A DNA stretch of 64,000 nt from Paramacrobiotus metropolitanus. Lineage: Eukaryota > Tardigrada > Eutardigrada > Parachela > Macrobiotidae. The notes beneath the pieces were generated by a model. It ran no database searches. It saw nothing but the letters and a program-made list of their open reading frames with translations, and was not told where the DNA came from. The stretch covers positions 310,001 through 374,000 of the forward strand of contig NW_026570227.1 of NCBI RefSeq assembly GCF_019649055.1, in the 5' to 3' direction. How positions within the stretch are numbered: the stretch's first letter is position 1; the number at the start of each line of letters is the position of its first letter. This document shows, piece by piece, positions 30,609-39,587 of this stretch. The position numbers were made by a program, and so were the translations under genes.

Positions 30609-31059
30609 AAAGAAGTTGCCTATGGCACAGTACATTCCCCGCAAATTTTCTGGTTTACTCATCCGCATCCTCTCACCTTATAAAGCTCACTGCCAGTTGT
30701 ATAGCAATGGAAAGATTACTGTCAACGGCGCTCGCTCGGAATCTGCGGCTCAAGAATTAGTTGACTACTTTGCCACTCTGTTACGGTCGGTAGGATACAT
30801 TTGTCAAGTGTCAGGGTTCCGTGTAGTGAACATTGTTGTTTCTCATAGTTTTGGAATTCGTATAAATTTGGAAAACTTTAGTCAGAAACATACGCTAGAA
30901 TACACACCGGAATTGTTTAGCGGTTTATGCATAAAACTGACTATGTGTACTGCCGTTTTGTTTTCATCAGGGAAATGTAATTTTCTGGGTTTGAAACAGA
31001 TGGCTGATATGGGTGTCGCTGTTGACTTGGTTGCTCAGATGATACAAAAAATGAAATAA
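30541..31059 (+). CDS. TATA-binding protein (TBP)-like transcription factor
   Basis: Two direct TBP repeats are visible. Repeat 1: MNVVAVADLNTTLNL, YIPRKFSGLLIRI, LYSNGKITVNGARSE. Repeat 2: FRVVNIVVSHSFGIRINLEN, YTPELFSGLCIKL, AVLFSSGKCNFLGLK. These line up with cellular TBP at the same spacing (NIVSTVNL, YNPKRFAAVIMRI, SSGKMVCTGAKSE, EYEPELFPGLIYRM). Three of the four phenylalanines that kink TATA DNA are kept; the second (repeat 1) is tyrosine. It is nearly only core domain (172 residues), with no long N-terminus. Start candidates are ATG 30520, 30541 and 30553; I prefer 30541 or 30553, just before repeat 1. It overlaps the preceding gene. The stop lies inside AATAAA. It probably directs pre-initiation complexes to the element's promoters (inference). 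Confidence 0.88.
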   Translation: MPKIMNVVAVADLNTTLNLRMIEKKLPMAQYIPRKFSGLLIRILSPYKAHCQLYSNGKITVNGARSESAAQELVDYFATLLRSVGYICQVSGFRVVNIVVSHSFGIRINLENFSQKHTLEYTPELFSGLCIKLTMCTAVLFSSGKCNFLGLKQMADMGVAVDLVAQMIQKMK

Positions 31060-31066
31060 ATTTATT
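31055..31066. terminator. Bidirectional poly(A) signal between convergent genes
   Basis: AATAAATTTATT contains AATAAA on both strands. The TBP-like stop codon (31057-31059) lies inside the plus-strand signal and the polymerase stop (31062-31064) inside the minus-strand one. Confidence 0.6.
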
Positions 31067-34000
31067 CAATCGTATAACCATAAGGAACAGTGTTCCAGTT
31101 TTGCGTTATGCGCCGCTTATCATACGTAACTTGCAGACGCTTCGTAATATCAACATTACACAACACCAGTTTAGACTTGACACGCTTAATGATATCGGCA
31201 TATTGCACATCAATACTTCCCGCATTATTAAGAATATTTATCATGGACTCCATATTAATTTTGCCTTTGATCTGGTTGGTAATGGTGAAACCTTTAATCT
31301 TTACAACCGAGCTTCCATCGCTTGTCAGATAGGCATAGGTTTTGGCACCCAGGCTGACAAACTGGGTAATGTGCTGTCCCGGTTTCAATTCATTGGTCAG
31401 ATCGCCCAAGAAAGTGCCTGTGGGTGGATCCGATACTCCAGGTTTTGATACAAAAAAAATGGAATCTGCACACCAAATAACGGTTAATTCAGCGTAATTT
31501 AAACAGTGGAACTGTTAATTACCTGTATCAAAATACAGCAGCCGATCCTTGACCATCTCCATGAACTGGTATAGGTGCAAACGTGCCCAACAGGTCGTAA
31601 AGCTAACCAAAGTTTTTCGATTAGTTTTAGCCTTCAAGTTTCATGAACTGATACTTACGCGGCCAGCACAACGTTGGTATTGGGGTTCTGCTCGACAAAA
31701 CCATTTTCTTTAGTGAAGGTGATTTGCACAACATCCTCGTCAAACAGATCCCAAGAGTGCACGTGATATTGACCAGAAAATAACATTTCATAGAATGTTT
31801 TCGGGTCATGGATATACATGGTATTCAGTTTATTATCTTGCATTCCCAGTCGGCCCCAGAAGCTGTTCAGGCATAACTTAGCCAAAGCTCGTAAACCCGG
31901 ATTTTCGTTAATTTTACCGTAATCCAACTTTACACCTTCCCGTTCTTCAAAATCATCAATGTACCTTCGTTTTTCGTTTTCGGTGGTAATCCCTGGTGGC
32001 CAGCCGCTAGCTTCCGTCTTGATTTTTAAGAAACGGTCAATGTATTCTTTAAACAAATGGTCATCGAACTCTTCGTAATGCCACACTTCGTAGATTCTGG
32101 TGACAATGTATCCGCGATCCATTGCGTAATGCAACTCCGGTGTGCACCAAGTTCCGGTCAGTTCCCTTTCTTGATCCGTATGCTCACACTTTTTCATGTT
32201 CTGCTGTTTCACACACGTTGCGCACAAAGGGAAAGTCAGCTTACCGTTGCAACGGTATGGCAGAATTGGAAGCCATAAGTCCCCGGGTGGTAAAACCGCA
32301 CAATGCACCACACCAAGGTATCCCCGAATATCATCAAAATTCTTGGTGAGAATGACAGGGTGACCAAGTGGATAGCGACGATTTTTATTCACGAAAGGAT
32401 ATTCACTGTTCACGTCAAAATACATGATCTTTTCTCCGGGTGTTACCGTATGCAACAACCGTACGGCATTTGTCCGACCGCCATAAAATGCATTCCGAGG
32501 GTTCAGTGGTTCGGTGATCCTGACGTTGGCTATAAATTTGCGCATATCGGAATTTATACGAACTTCGGCATCAAAATCATGCTCCCATATAACCGTGACT
32601 GGATGACCCAATGAGCGCAGATACTGTTCCCGCATTTCTGTTTCTTTATGAATGTCCCGCATTGGCAGGTTTCGAAAAGGGTGTATTGTGTCGGTGCCAA
32701 CACAGGAAGGGCAGCCATGATACCAGCATCCGTAAAATTCGTAAATATGACCAGTATCTACCCGATAGCCATCCACATAATAGGGACCAATTTTTTGCTC
32801 CGTGCCTGAAACCACCGACTGGATGATGCAGCTGTCTTCCTCCTCCATCCACGATATCCATTTCATAGCTTTCACGGACTGCAAGCGATTGCGAGCGAAT
32901 CGTTGCTGTGGTACCAGACCAATTTGATCCGGTTTCAAAATAAAAGATCGCCAATACAGATTGCACAACCCAGCGATGGTCAGAGCCGATGTAAACGGGC
33001 AGAGGCCGTTGCTAATTTCCATAAACAAAGTGCGGAACTGCTGGCAACATAAACGCAGAACGGTAACATCATTCTCACAGTAAGTCACAAATTCTTTACG
33101 AAAATCAAAAAGTCCGTTTTTGGCAAGCACGTCCGCCTCATACCATTCTTTGAACGAGGCTTGCGTTTTCTTGTCCATCGTGCGGAAACCATATTCATCC
33201 ATAGTAGGATAAGGCACGACGCGATCCCAGTTTTCACGACGATTAAATTTATGGGGAAACGAACCTTTACCGATATCTGGTAGTCCAAATGTTGCTGGCC
33301 ATTTGGCTAAGCTTTGCGGATTATAATTAATACTATCGCGGAAGTGAATATCATACCCCGGAACGTCCAACTGTAAAATCTTTCCACCATTCATTATGAT
33401 CTTGGGGGTGACACCGTTTTTTAGTAGCCACCGAAGAATAAAATATCCATCAAATGCTTTAAAATTGTGGGCGATTATATAATATCCTCGATGGTTTTCA
33501 TGGATCAAAAACTCGCATAGCTGGTCAGTAATGCCGGTTCCTAAGGGTTCGTCGGGTGACGGGAAGGTCCACTGAGTCCCTGCATCATCTTGGACGACTG
33601 CTAGATTCGGCACTAGTTGACCATCATCCCTGACGTACGTTTCAAAGTCAAAAAACAGAAAGTGGGCATTTTCATTTTTTTGACGCTCCTCGGCCGTGAC
33701 CACGTGCGGTTTCATGAAACACTGGTGCGTTTCCGTTAAGACATGAACGTTGCAATTCTTACAGTATAGCTCTCCGCATTGATGATTGTTAACTCCTTTC
33801 CGGTTGCGTAGCGATACCACACATTGGCATTGCTTGCATACTGACACTGTACTGCAGAGACTTTTTGCATTTTTCCTCTTAGGAACTGCTTTGTGACGAT
33901 CGTAACATCCGTCTCCATGAAAAGTGCGATTACAGTCGCCACAGTACATCGGGTTTGCCAGGTCTCGTTCACAGTCGGGGCGCAAACACTGTTGGCAAAC

Positions 34001-35136
34001 ACTGCTACAACGATGAGTGCGACGATCGCCATAGCCCTTGTTACAGTGATAGCACCAGTACGATCGTTTGAAAAAAGCTGGTAACGAGAGCAACAGATCA
34101 AAATGGTGACCGTACAGTAGAAGGACAATATGGCGGTCTTGGACTTTTCCGCTGTAGATGATACTGCTCCCCTGGTCCAGGCTCACAACAACAATTTGGT
34201 ATCCCGGTAGAACAGCTTCAAACAGTGGAATGTCCGTCAGATCGTAAGCTTTCTTATCAGGCACTCCGGCTCGTCTAATCAATTTCTTGGTTTCATTGGT
34301 CAACAGCTTTTTACCCCGACGAAGACGGCGAATTAGTTTCTTGTCCCTGTCCGCATGCGCTTTGCCAAGCACCAAAGCTCGAGCCATGCAGGTATTATCA
34401 GAATTATTTATTTGCACAACCGATTTCATCTTTTTTAGCTTTCGGTACAATAACTGCGGAATCAACCGCCGACACCCCCCATGCGGTAGTTCAGTGTACT
34501 GTACTGATATTTCAAAAGTGTCGTCAAGAACAAAGTTCTCGTTTGACTGCAGTACCTTCTCAACTTCATCCATCCATCGTTGTACGGTAAGCTGAGAACG
34601 TTGAATGGGTGGTGTCCATATAGGGCGCTCCAACGAACGGGAATCAATACGCAAACGAACCAGTTCTTTGTCACCAATATCTCGCAAAACGTAGGATAAA
34701 ATGTGGTCCAAAATAAAAGTCAACACGAATGGAATATCCGCAAAAGGTACATGATCAAGCTCAGAAACCTGTAGGCAAGTAATATGTACAAGCAGATATA
34801 TTCCTTCGAGAAATTAACACTGCAAAGCAAATGGCTAGTACTTACTTTAACTGTACAGCATTTGAAATGAAGCTTATACTTCTTGGAGAACTTCTGCCCA
34901 CTATCCTCGATGGTGACGTGCTCGTCAATATCAAACGGTTGGTTAGGGACTTGCTCTTCCATTGGTCTTTGTCCTCCCATCTGGTCATCTTCAACCCAGT
35001 CGTCCATTGCGGCCAGGGCATCGCAGTCCCGCACATCCGCTGCAGATAATATGTTAGGCTCATCATCAAACACCCAGTCGTCTAAACTGGCCAACAGCGC
35101 ACAGTCTTCCAAATCTCGTTCCGATAACTGGTCCAT
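31062..35136 (-). CDS. Protein-primed DNA polymerase B, 4 exons
   Basis: Exons on the minus strand are 35136-34846, 34768-31659, 31602-31523 and 31465-31062. The introns are 77, 56 and 57 bp, all GT..AG with consistent phases, giving 1,294 residues. Exon 1 encodes an acidic N-terminus. Exon 2 carries a cysteine-rich zinc-binding region (CYHCNKGYGDRRTHRC onward), exonuclease motifs FFDFETY, AHNFKAFDGYF and YCENDVTVL, polymerase motif A (YFDVNSEYP) and motif B (LCLNSFWGRLG). The catalytic aspartates of motif C fall on either side of the third intron, so they come together only after splicing. The C-terminal thumb is in exon 4. Replicates the linear genome from terminal-protein primers. It is convergent with the TBP-like gene and divergent from 35271. 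Confidence 0.9.
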
Positions 35137-35212
35137 TATTATTAGAACAAAAAACAAGTATGTTAACTGAAGACTAATTTTCCGAACCAGAATTTTCTAA
35201 AAAAGCGCTAGT

Positions 35213-35270
35213 CGGTACCTGGCACCAAGCACGGTTAGGTACCTGTTACCAGGTAACTGTCCCGGGTACC
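35213..35270. promoter_or_regulatory. Polinton promoter motif cluster D
   Basis: GGTACCTGGCACCAAGCACG, then TTAGGTACCTGTTACCAGGT and CGGGTACC, between the polymerase gene (-) and 35271(+). The first part is nearly identical to cluster B. Confidence 0.65.
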
Positions 35271-35807
35271 ATGTATGCAGTACTGTTGAGAAAAAACTCA
35301 CAGACATCATTCCTTGATCATTTCTCTATCGTAAAAATGGCGCTGTCAAAATTTATTTTTGATGTAGAATTTCGGACATTCGTAAAGAAAGAAGATTATA
35401 GCTCTGCCTGGTGCCAATGTCTGCAGCCGAAGGCGTTTATGGTCTGGTCGTTTCCGAACTGCATGCCACCACCTTCCGTACCGACCAAAGGTCAAGTTGT
35501 TATCAGCTGGGGAGACGATGCCGTCACCCCACCAGTACTGGATGACGAAGGCGCTACGTGCTTTCGCTATGTTGTCCTGCTGCATCATGTTACTCGTACC
35601 GCTGACCGCTGGAAAATCGGACTGCATTGTGATGACGTAGCGCTAATTTTGGACTTACCGAGCAACATCTTGTCGGGCATTGGGACCGCTTCAGCGCAAG
35701 TATCCATATCGTTCATCACCCACACTAATGGTAAGTTATTACTCCCACTAGTTTGATTGTGAACTCTTCGATCAATTTTTGTTTGCGTTGTTAACAGCAT
35801 CCGGATA
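35271..35807 (+). CDS. Unknown Polinton protein, probably 2 exons
   Basis: The frame opens at 35271; a second ATG at 35337 (MALSKFIFDVEFRTFVKKED) may be the true start. It encodes about 130-160 residues with a mixed, mostly beta-like pattern and no known motif, ending FITHTN. A strong donor (AATG|GTAAGTTAT, 35731) is followed 67 bp later by a TTAACAG acceptor and three sense codons plus stop, the same intron size as elsewhere in this element. Without splicing the protein would read on for about 8 residues. Expressed divergently from the polymerase through motif cluster D, so probably early. Function unknown. Confidence 0.5.
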
Positions 35808-36057
35808 ACTGCAGCGTAACTCACCATTCGGAAAATTTGTTCTATCTATGCTAATATTTCTCTAACCTTAGTGTTCATACACGAGCTCAAAAATGGTTTT
35901 CATTGACTTTTGTGTTTCTTTTTACGCCTGTTTTGTGTATGTGACTTATTATATAAGATTGTTTCAGTTACACTATCTTCACCGATTTGTAGCTTTTTTT
36001 TTTGCGACAACTGTTTGTCCTTTTGGAATAAAAAACAGCTTCTGGCCACACTTTTAT

Positions 36058-37088
36058 TTACTCTTCGTCACTAGAATCTTCAACATATTCATTATCGCGA
36101 ACAATTAAATCGGGTTCTGTAGTGTTAAAACGAACAAACTGGAGCAGTGCTGGACGTTGGTCAATCAACTGTCGAATAGCCAGACAATTCAGAACAAGAC
36201 AGCGTTCAAACTCAAAATCTTCCATTACTCGCACAAAACGCAAAAAGCAAGTACTGCGCTGTTTACCACGATAAAACTGGGATCGCAACGTGGTTGAGTA
36301 CTGTCGGTAATTCAGTCGCGGAACCCACCTCTTTTTCGGTGCTGTTGCGGCGCTCTTCATGTCCACCACCCAAAGATCACCAAACAGATACAGTAAGATT
36401 CGACTAAATTCATGAGCGCTTACGTGCAACTGTGTCCAAGGCTCGGTAGTGACCACTAGCTCACAATGACCGTTAGTATGAATGTAGCAATGAAGCATGC
36501 CGGCTTTGATGGTTGGCTCGCGAGACTGCAGCTTCAGCATGACGTGGTCCTTTGAGCGGCGTTTCTTCTTTTCCTTGGTAATCAACGGGGACACGTGCGG
36601 TAAAGCCACGGGTGGTAAAATTGACGGTAGCATTGGAGAAGCGCTTATGTCAACGATCTGTACGAGCGCTGCATCATATGTCCAGTCTGGGACGTTTGAC
36701 GATTCAGTGTTTGGCACGGGAAACTGATACTGGGTGTTAGGAATAAAACCGATCGAGGCCAGACAGTGGGCCAAACTAAAAAATAACGGTAACTTTATGC
36801 GACACAAAAAAAATATTCACCAGTACCAGAGATTTCTCACCAGTCATTCTGCGGTTTGAACTCTGCTAAAATTTCAACCGAAGCATCGTTATGTACTGTA
36901 TTAGGCATCACGGCGTCATGGTCTGCCGGTGACGGTAGAGTAGCGCTATTTCCAAAGACAAATTCGTACACCCATTCAGAGCCTGATGGGTCAAATATTT
37001 CAGGTACAGCGCTAACAATGTTATTCGATTCACTAGGATAAATTTCCGCTTCTAAAGCGTCTAAAAATCTCCAGTCGACTTCCCCCAT
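36058..37088 (-). CDS. Unknown acidic/basic Polinton protein, 2 exons (321 aa)
   Basis: Exon 1 (37088-36841) encodes an acidic, aromatic N-terminus (MGEVDWRFLDALEAEIYPSE). A 65-bp GT..AG intron (GTGAGA...TTTTTTAG) joins it in phase to exon 2 (36775-36058). Exon 2 has a basic patch (KEKKKRRSKD), a central domain (GMLHCYIHTNGHCELVV, HEFSRILLYLFGDLWVVDM), a further basic segment and an acidic end (EDSSDEE). Acidic start plus basic linker plus folded domain is common in transcription regulators, but no family is recognisable. A TACCTGGC palindrome (cluster E) lies 58-75 bp upstream. Confidence 0.6.
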
Positions 37089-37145
37089 TTCTTACACGAC
37101 AACTAAATCGTTGTCCCTGACAACAACACGCTGCATAGCATAACA

Positions 37146-37163
37146 CGTACCTGGCCAGGTACC
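37146..37163. promoter_or_regulatory. Polinton promoter motif cluster E (palindromic)
   Basis: CGTACCTGGCCAGGTACC, an almost perfect palindrome of the shared motif, upstream of 37088(-). GTTGCTATGGTAAT at 37173, ten bases further on, resembles one side of an RFX X-box. Confidence 0.6.
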
Positions 37164-37282
37164 ATATGTTGCGTTGCTATGGTAATTGTTGTTTACAACG
37201 CTAACTGAGTAAAATAAATAAGTAAATATGTTTATTATGTACATAGTTGAATGGTTATGAATGCACGATGTTTTACCCGTTA

Positions 37283-37320
37283 TCGCAGGGGCAATGCGTT
37301 CTCACCATTTTCCCCTGCGA
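37283..37320. repeat. Internal copy of the TIR motif pair
   Basis: TCGCAGGGG (37283-37291) and its inverse CCCCTGCGA (37312-37320) repeat the inverted pair seen in both TIRs (18749/18840 and mirrored on the right), here 20 bp apart in the non-coding gap 37164-37550. Confidence 0.55.
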
Positions 37321-37550
37321 TTGTGCACCCTTATTACTATTGGTATAACTATATATTCGTTGCATAGTTTTTTTGCACTGGGTAACTAAAGTAAACAAAA
37401 GGTTGCGTTGTGTCAGTAACGTTTATTAATATCATACAATTCTTGATAAGACAAATGAATAATTTCTCCGCAGGTCAAGCAGTTAATTTATTAACCATAA
37501 ATTTTTCAGTATTATTCATTTGCAGTTAATAACAAACGACAATAACCACT

Positions 37551-38099
37551 TCAAAAACCATTTTCGTCGGGAACATAGTCATCATCATCATCATCGAAAG
37601 GTACATCGACAGACATATCGCTCTCATCGCTTAGGAACCAATCGCCGCTGTCGCTCTCACTGTCCGAACTTTCCCATAACATGGTGCGGGAGTGCAGGCG
37701 GGGAAAACGTAGACGAAGCGTGATGTCGAAATCAGTACGGCCACACACAGCATTATGGTTCAAATCCAGCACCCGCAAGTTCGGCAAAGCTTTCAAACCT
37801 TCAAACTGGAACGGATATTTGAAACGGTTATGGACCAGCGATAACTTCTCCAGAGCAGGACAGTTGGGAATAAGAAGGTCAACATCATCCAACAAATTGT
37901 CATTCAGCATCAGCACACGTAAAGCCGGTAGCAGTGGTAACCCAACTAAATTCTCAATTTCACAGCTCACTGCACTGAGCTTCTCAAGATGTTTAAAACG
38001 TTCCAGTTCTGACAAAACTATTGCATTAACCGAATACCCATCTAAAATTACTTCACACGTGCTGCTACATAATGTCTTAAGATACTCGTATGCAGACAT
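37551..38099 (-). CDS. ANP32-like leucine-rich repeat protein 3 with acidic tail (182 aa)
   Basis: The cap CEVILDGYSVNAIV is followed by repeats LEKLSAVSCEIENLVG, LPALRVLMLNDNLLDDV, CPALEKLSLVHNRF and LPNLRVLDLNHNAVC, and by an acidic tail from about residue 145 (SSDSESDSGD ... DDDDDDYVPDENGF). This is the closest of the three paralogues to cellular ANP32, which combines LRRs with an acidic tail that binds histones. Its closest relative in the element is the copy at 20361, which shares the LEKLSA and CP-x-L phrases. Likely host-derived; it may act on chromatin, phosphatase or death pathways. Divergent from 38492(+) through motif cluster F. Confidence 0.82.
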   Translation of the reverse strand: MSAYEYLKTLCSSTCEVILDGYSVNAIVLSELERFKHLEKLSAVSCEIENLVGLPLLPALRVLMLNDNLLDDVDLLIPNCPALEKLSLVHNRFKYPFQFEGLKALPNLRVLDLNHNAVCGRTDFDITLRLRFPRLHSRTMLWESSDSESDSGDWFLSDESDMSVDVPFDDDDDDYVPDENGF

Positions 38100-38197
38100 G
38101 GTGCAAAATTAAGTATGTAAAGTGACGTACTCTTATTGAAAATAATAATGGCGATTTTTTATTTTTGGTTTCCTAAATTCGTTGTTTTTTTCCTTGA

Positions 38198-38250
38198 CCA
38201 TGTACATTGCAAGGTACTATGTGCCAGGTATCTTTACCTGGCCAGGTACT
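38198..38250. promoter_or_regulatory. Polinton promoter motif cluster F
   Basis: CCATGTAC, GGTACTATGTGCCAGGTATC and TACCTGGCCAGGTACT, followed by TATAAATT at about 38262, between LRR 3 (-) and 38492(+). Confidence 0.65.
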
Positions 38251-38330
38251 AGGTTGTTCTGTATAAATTGTGTGTGTAACGTGGACTGCGCTCGATCTTC
38301 CCATTCACAGAGTGCATTTGTAAAGGTTGC

Positions 38331-38344
38331 GTTGCTATGACAAC
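38331..38344. promoter_or_regulatory. RFX X-box-like palindrome
   Basis: GTTGCTATGACAAC fits the animal RFX X-box consensus (GTNRCC/T - N - RGYAAC type) and lies in the divergent promoter between 38099(-) and 38492(+). A half-matching copy is at 37173. Confidence 0.4.
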
Positions 38345-38491
38345 TTTTTACCTACCACGTTACATACACCGATAACTGCTTCCACATCCACTCGTAAATT
38401 CAGTCGAGCTCGTTCGATCGTACCGGTCTACAATTTCTTAAACATTTTTTCATTCCTCATACAGCTTGTTTTTTCTCACTGACCAACAAGA

Positions 38492-39277
38492 ATGCCTTTT
38501 TCGGAAGTAACAGTGTCCTCGTCCAGCAATGATAAGATTTTAGCGGAGCGGCAGGAGATTATACAAAAAGCGGCGCGCCGCCAACTTGATCAGGCCACAG
38601 AGCTGGAGAAAAAAGTTTGTCCTTGTTTTGAGTTCGAGTTTCCTTACTGCGATAATAACTAGAAATTCCAACGCTTTTTGCTGTAGTAGACTTTTATTCA
38701 GTTCTTACAAATAAATTTAATTCGTAGTATTTTCCGATGCTGTCTTGCCATCCATAATGAAATTCAAAATCTATAAATATTTCACCAGCCTAAATGTTTA
38801 TAGCACCCGGATTGGTTGCCGGCTGAAATGCTCACGCTGGAGCACCACATCGAATGGTGCCAGAGTCACTTCCATGAAGCACTGGCGCTTGCCGCCGAGG
38901 CCCCGCGCTCTCCTGGGAAGCGTCCGTTCGAGGTGATTACGATCGAAGACGACGCTATGGTGAAGCATGAACCGGCACCGAAACGGCCCTGGATCCCAGT
39001 GAAGATGCGCGTGGACTTGTCAGAGTTATCAGTCCCCGCCATGCGCCCCCGCCAGCCAGTAGTGCCTACCGTGTCTCCAGCTTCTCCACCGCCTGCCATC
39101 GTGCCAACCGATCAGTACGGCTCGCTGGATGACTTCCAGATGCCCGCCAGCGTCGATGAAGTCATGGCCGCCCTGTCAGATATGGGCGGAAGTTTTGCTG
39201 GTTTCTATACACAGTCAGAAGAGCATCTTCTTGACATGACGGTTGATGAGTTAGACGCATACTTTAAGAATTCGTGA
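38492..39277 (+). CDS. Coiled-coil protein with acidic activation-domain-like tail, probably 2 exons
   Basis: Exon 1 (38492-38614) encodes MPFSEVTVSS and a helical stretch (AERQEIIQKAARRQLDQATE). A GTTTGT donor can join in phase to an acceptor (GTTTATAG at 38803) and exon 2 (38804-39277), which begins HPDWLPAEMLTLEHHIEWCQ. It continues with proline-rich sequence and ends in an acidic/hydrophobic tail (SLDDFQMPASVDEVMAALSD ... LLDMTVDELDAYF) like a transcription activation domain. Total about 198 residues. Alternatively, exon 1 is a separate 56-residue gene ending at 38662 (an AATAAA follows at 38709) and the second gene starts at ATG 38826. Position next to the right TIR recalls immediate-early regulator genes of linear DNA viruses. 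Function inferred. Confidence 0.5.
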
Positions 39278-39315
39278 GGTTGTATATGCATGTGTTTAAG
39301 AAAATTCAGCTGCAG

Positions 39316-39581
39316 TTTTTTCCGGTTCGATTCAACCCGTTGGGCTGGACTAGAACCAGCCCAACTGGTGCCAACGCCGTAATCCGTTTTCGCAGGGGCT
39401 ACAGCCCACTTGCGATAACAAAATATATAAGCTCATATTTACATCGCAGGGAATACAATGAACCCCCCCACTTTCCCCTGCGAAATCATTAATTCGCATT
39501 CACAGTACTAAAAAAATTGGCTCTAAATCCTATACATTATAAAATTGAAAAATGGCACACTACCACTCTTAACGTACTACT
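39316..39581 (-). repeat. Polinton right terminal inverted repeat (266 bp)
   Basis: Inverse of the left TIR with one substitution and a shorter C-run (7 against 13 G). It ends ACGTACTACT. Confidence 0.95.
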
Positions 39582-39587
39582 ATACGC
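39582..39587. repeat. Polinton target-site duplication, right copy
   Basis: ATACGC, identical to 18645-18650. Confidence 0.95.

Larger units (their letters stand above)
18651..39581. mobile_element. Complete Polinton/Maverick (adintovirus-type) element, 20,931 bp
   Basis: The element begins AGTAGTACGTTAAG and ends with the exact inverse. It is bounded by a perfect 6-bp duplication and encodes the full Polinton core: FtsK/HerA-type packaging ATPase (22873), retrovirus-like integrase with chromodomain (24595), penton-like protein (25620), major capsid protein (26978), adenain-like protease (28312) and protein-primed DNA polymerase B (31062-35136). Capsid and integration genes form one plus-strand block with short overlaps; replication, transcription and host-interaction genes lie around it in divergent pairs. 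TIR near-identity, the perfect duplication and mostly open genes argue for a recent insertion. One conserved gene (30106-30608) appears frameshifted. Confidence 0.96.

Noticed and set aside
31062-31409. A separate 115-residue gene
   Set aside because: It is the polymerase C-terminal exon, joined by introns with consistent phase.
34720-35157. A separate small acidic gene upstream of the polymerase
   Set aside because: A GTAAGT donor and a TACAG acceptor join it in phase to the polymerase; the continuation matches Polinton polymerase N-termini, so it is exon 1.
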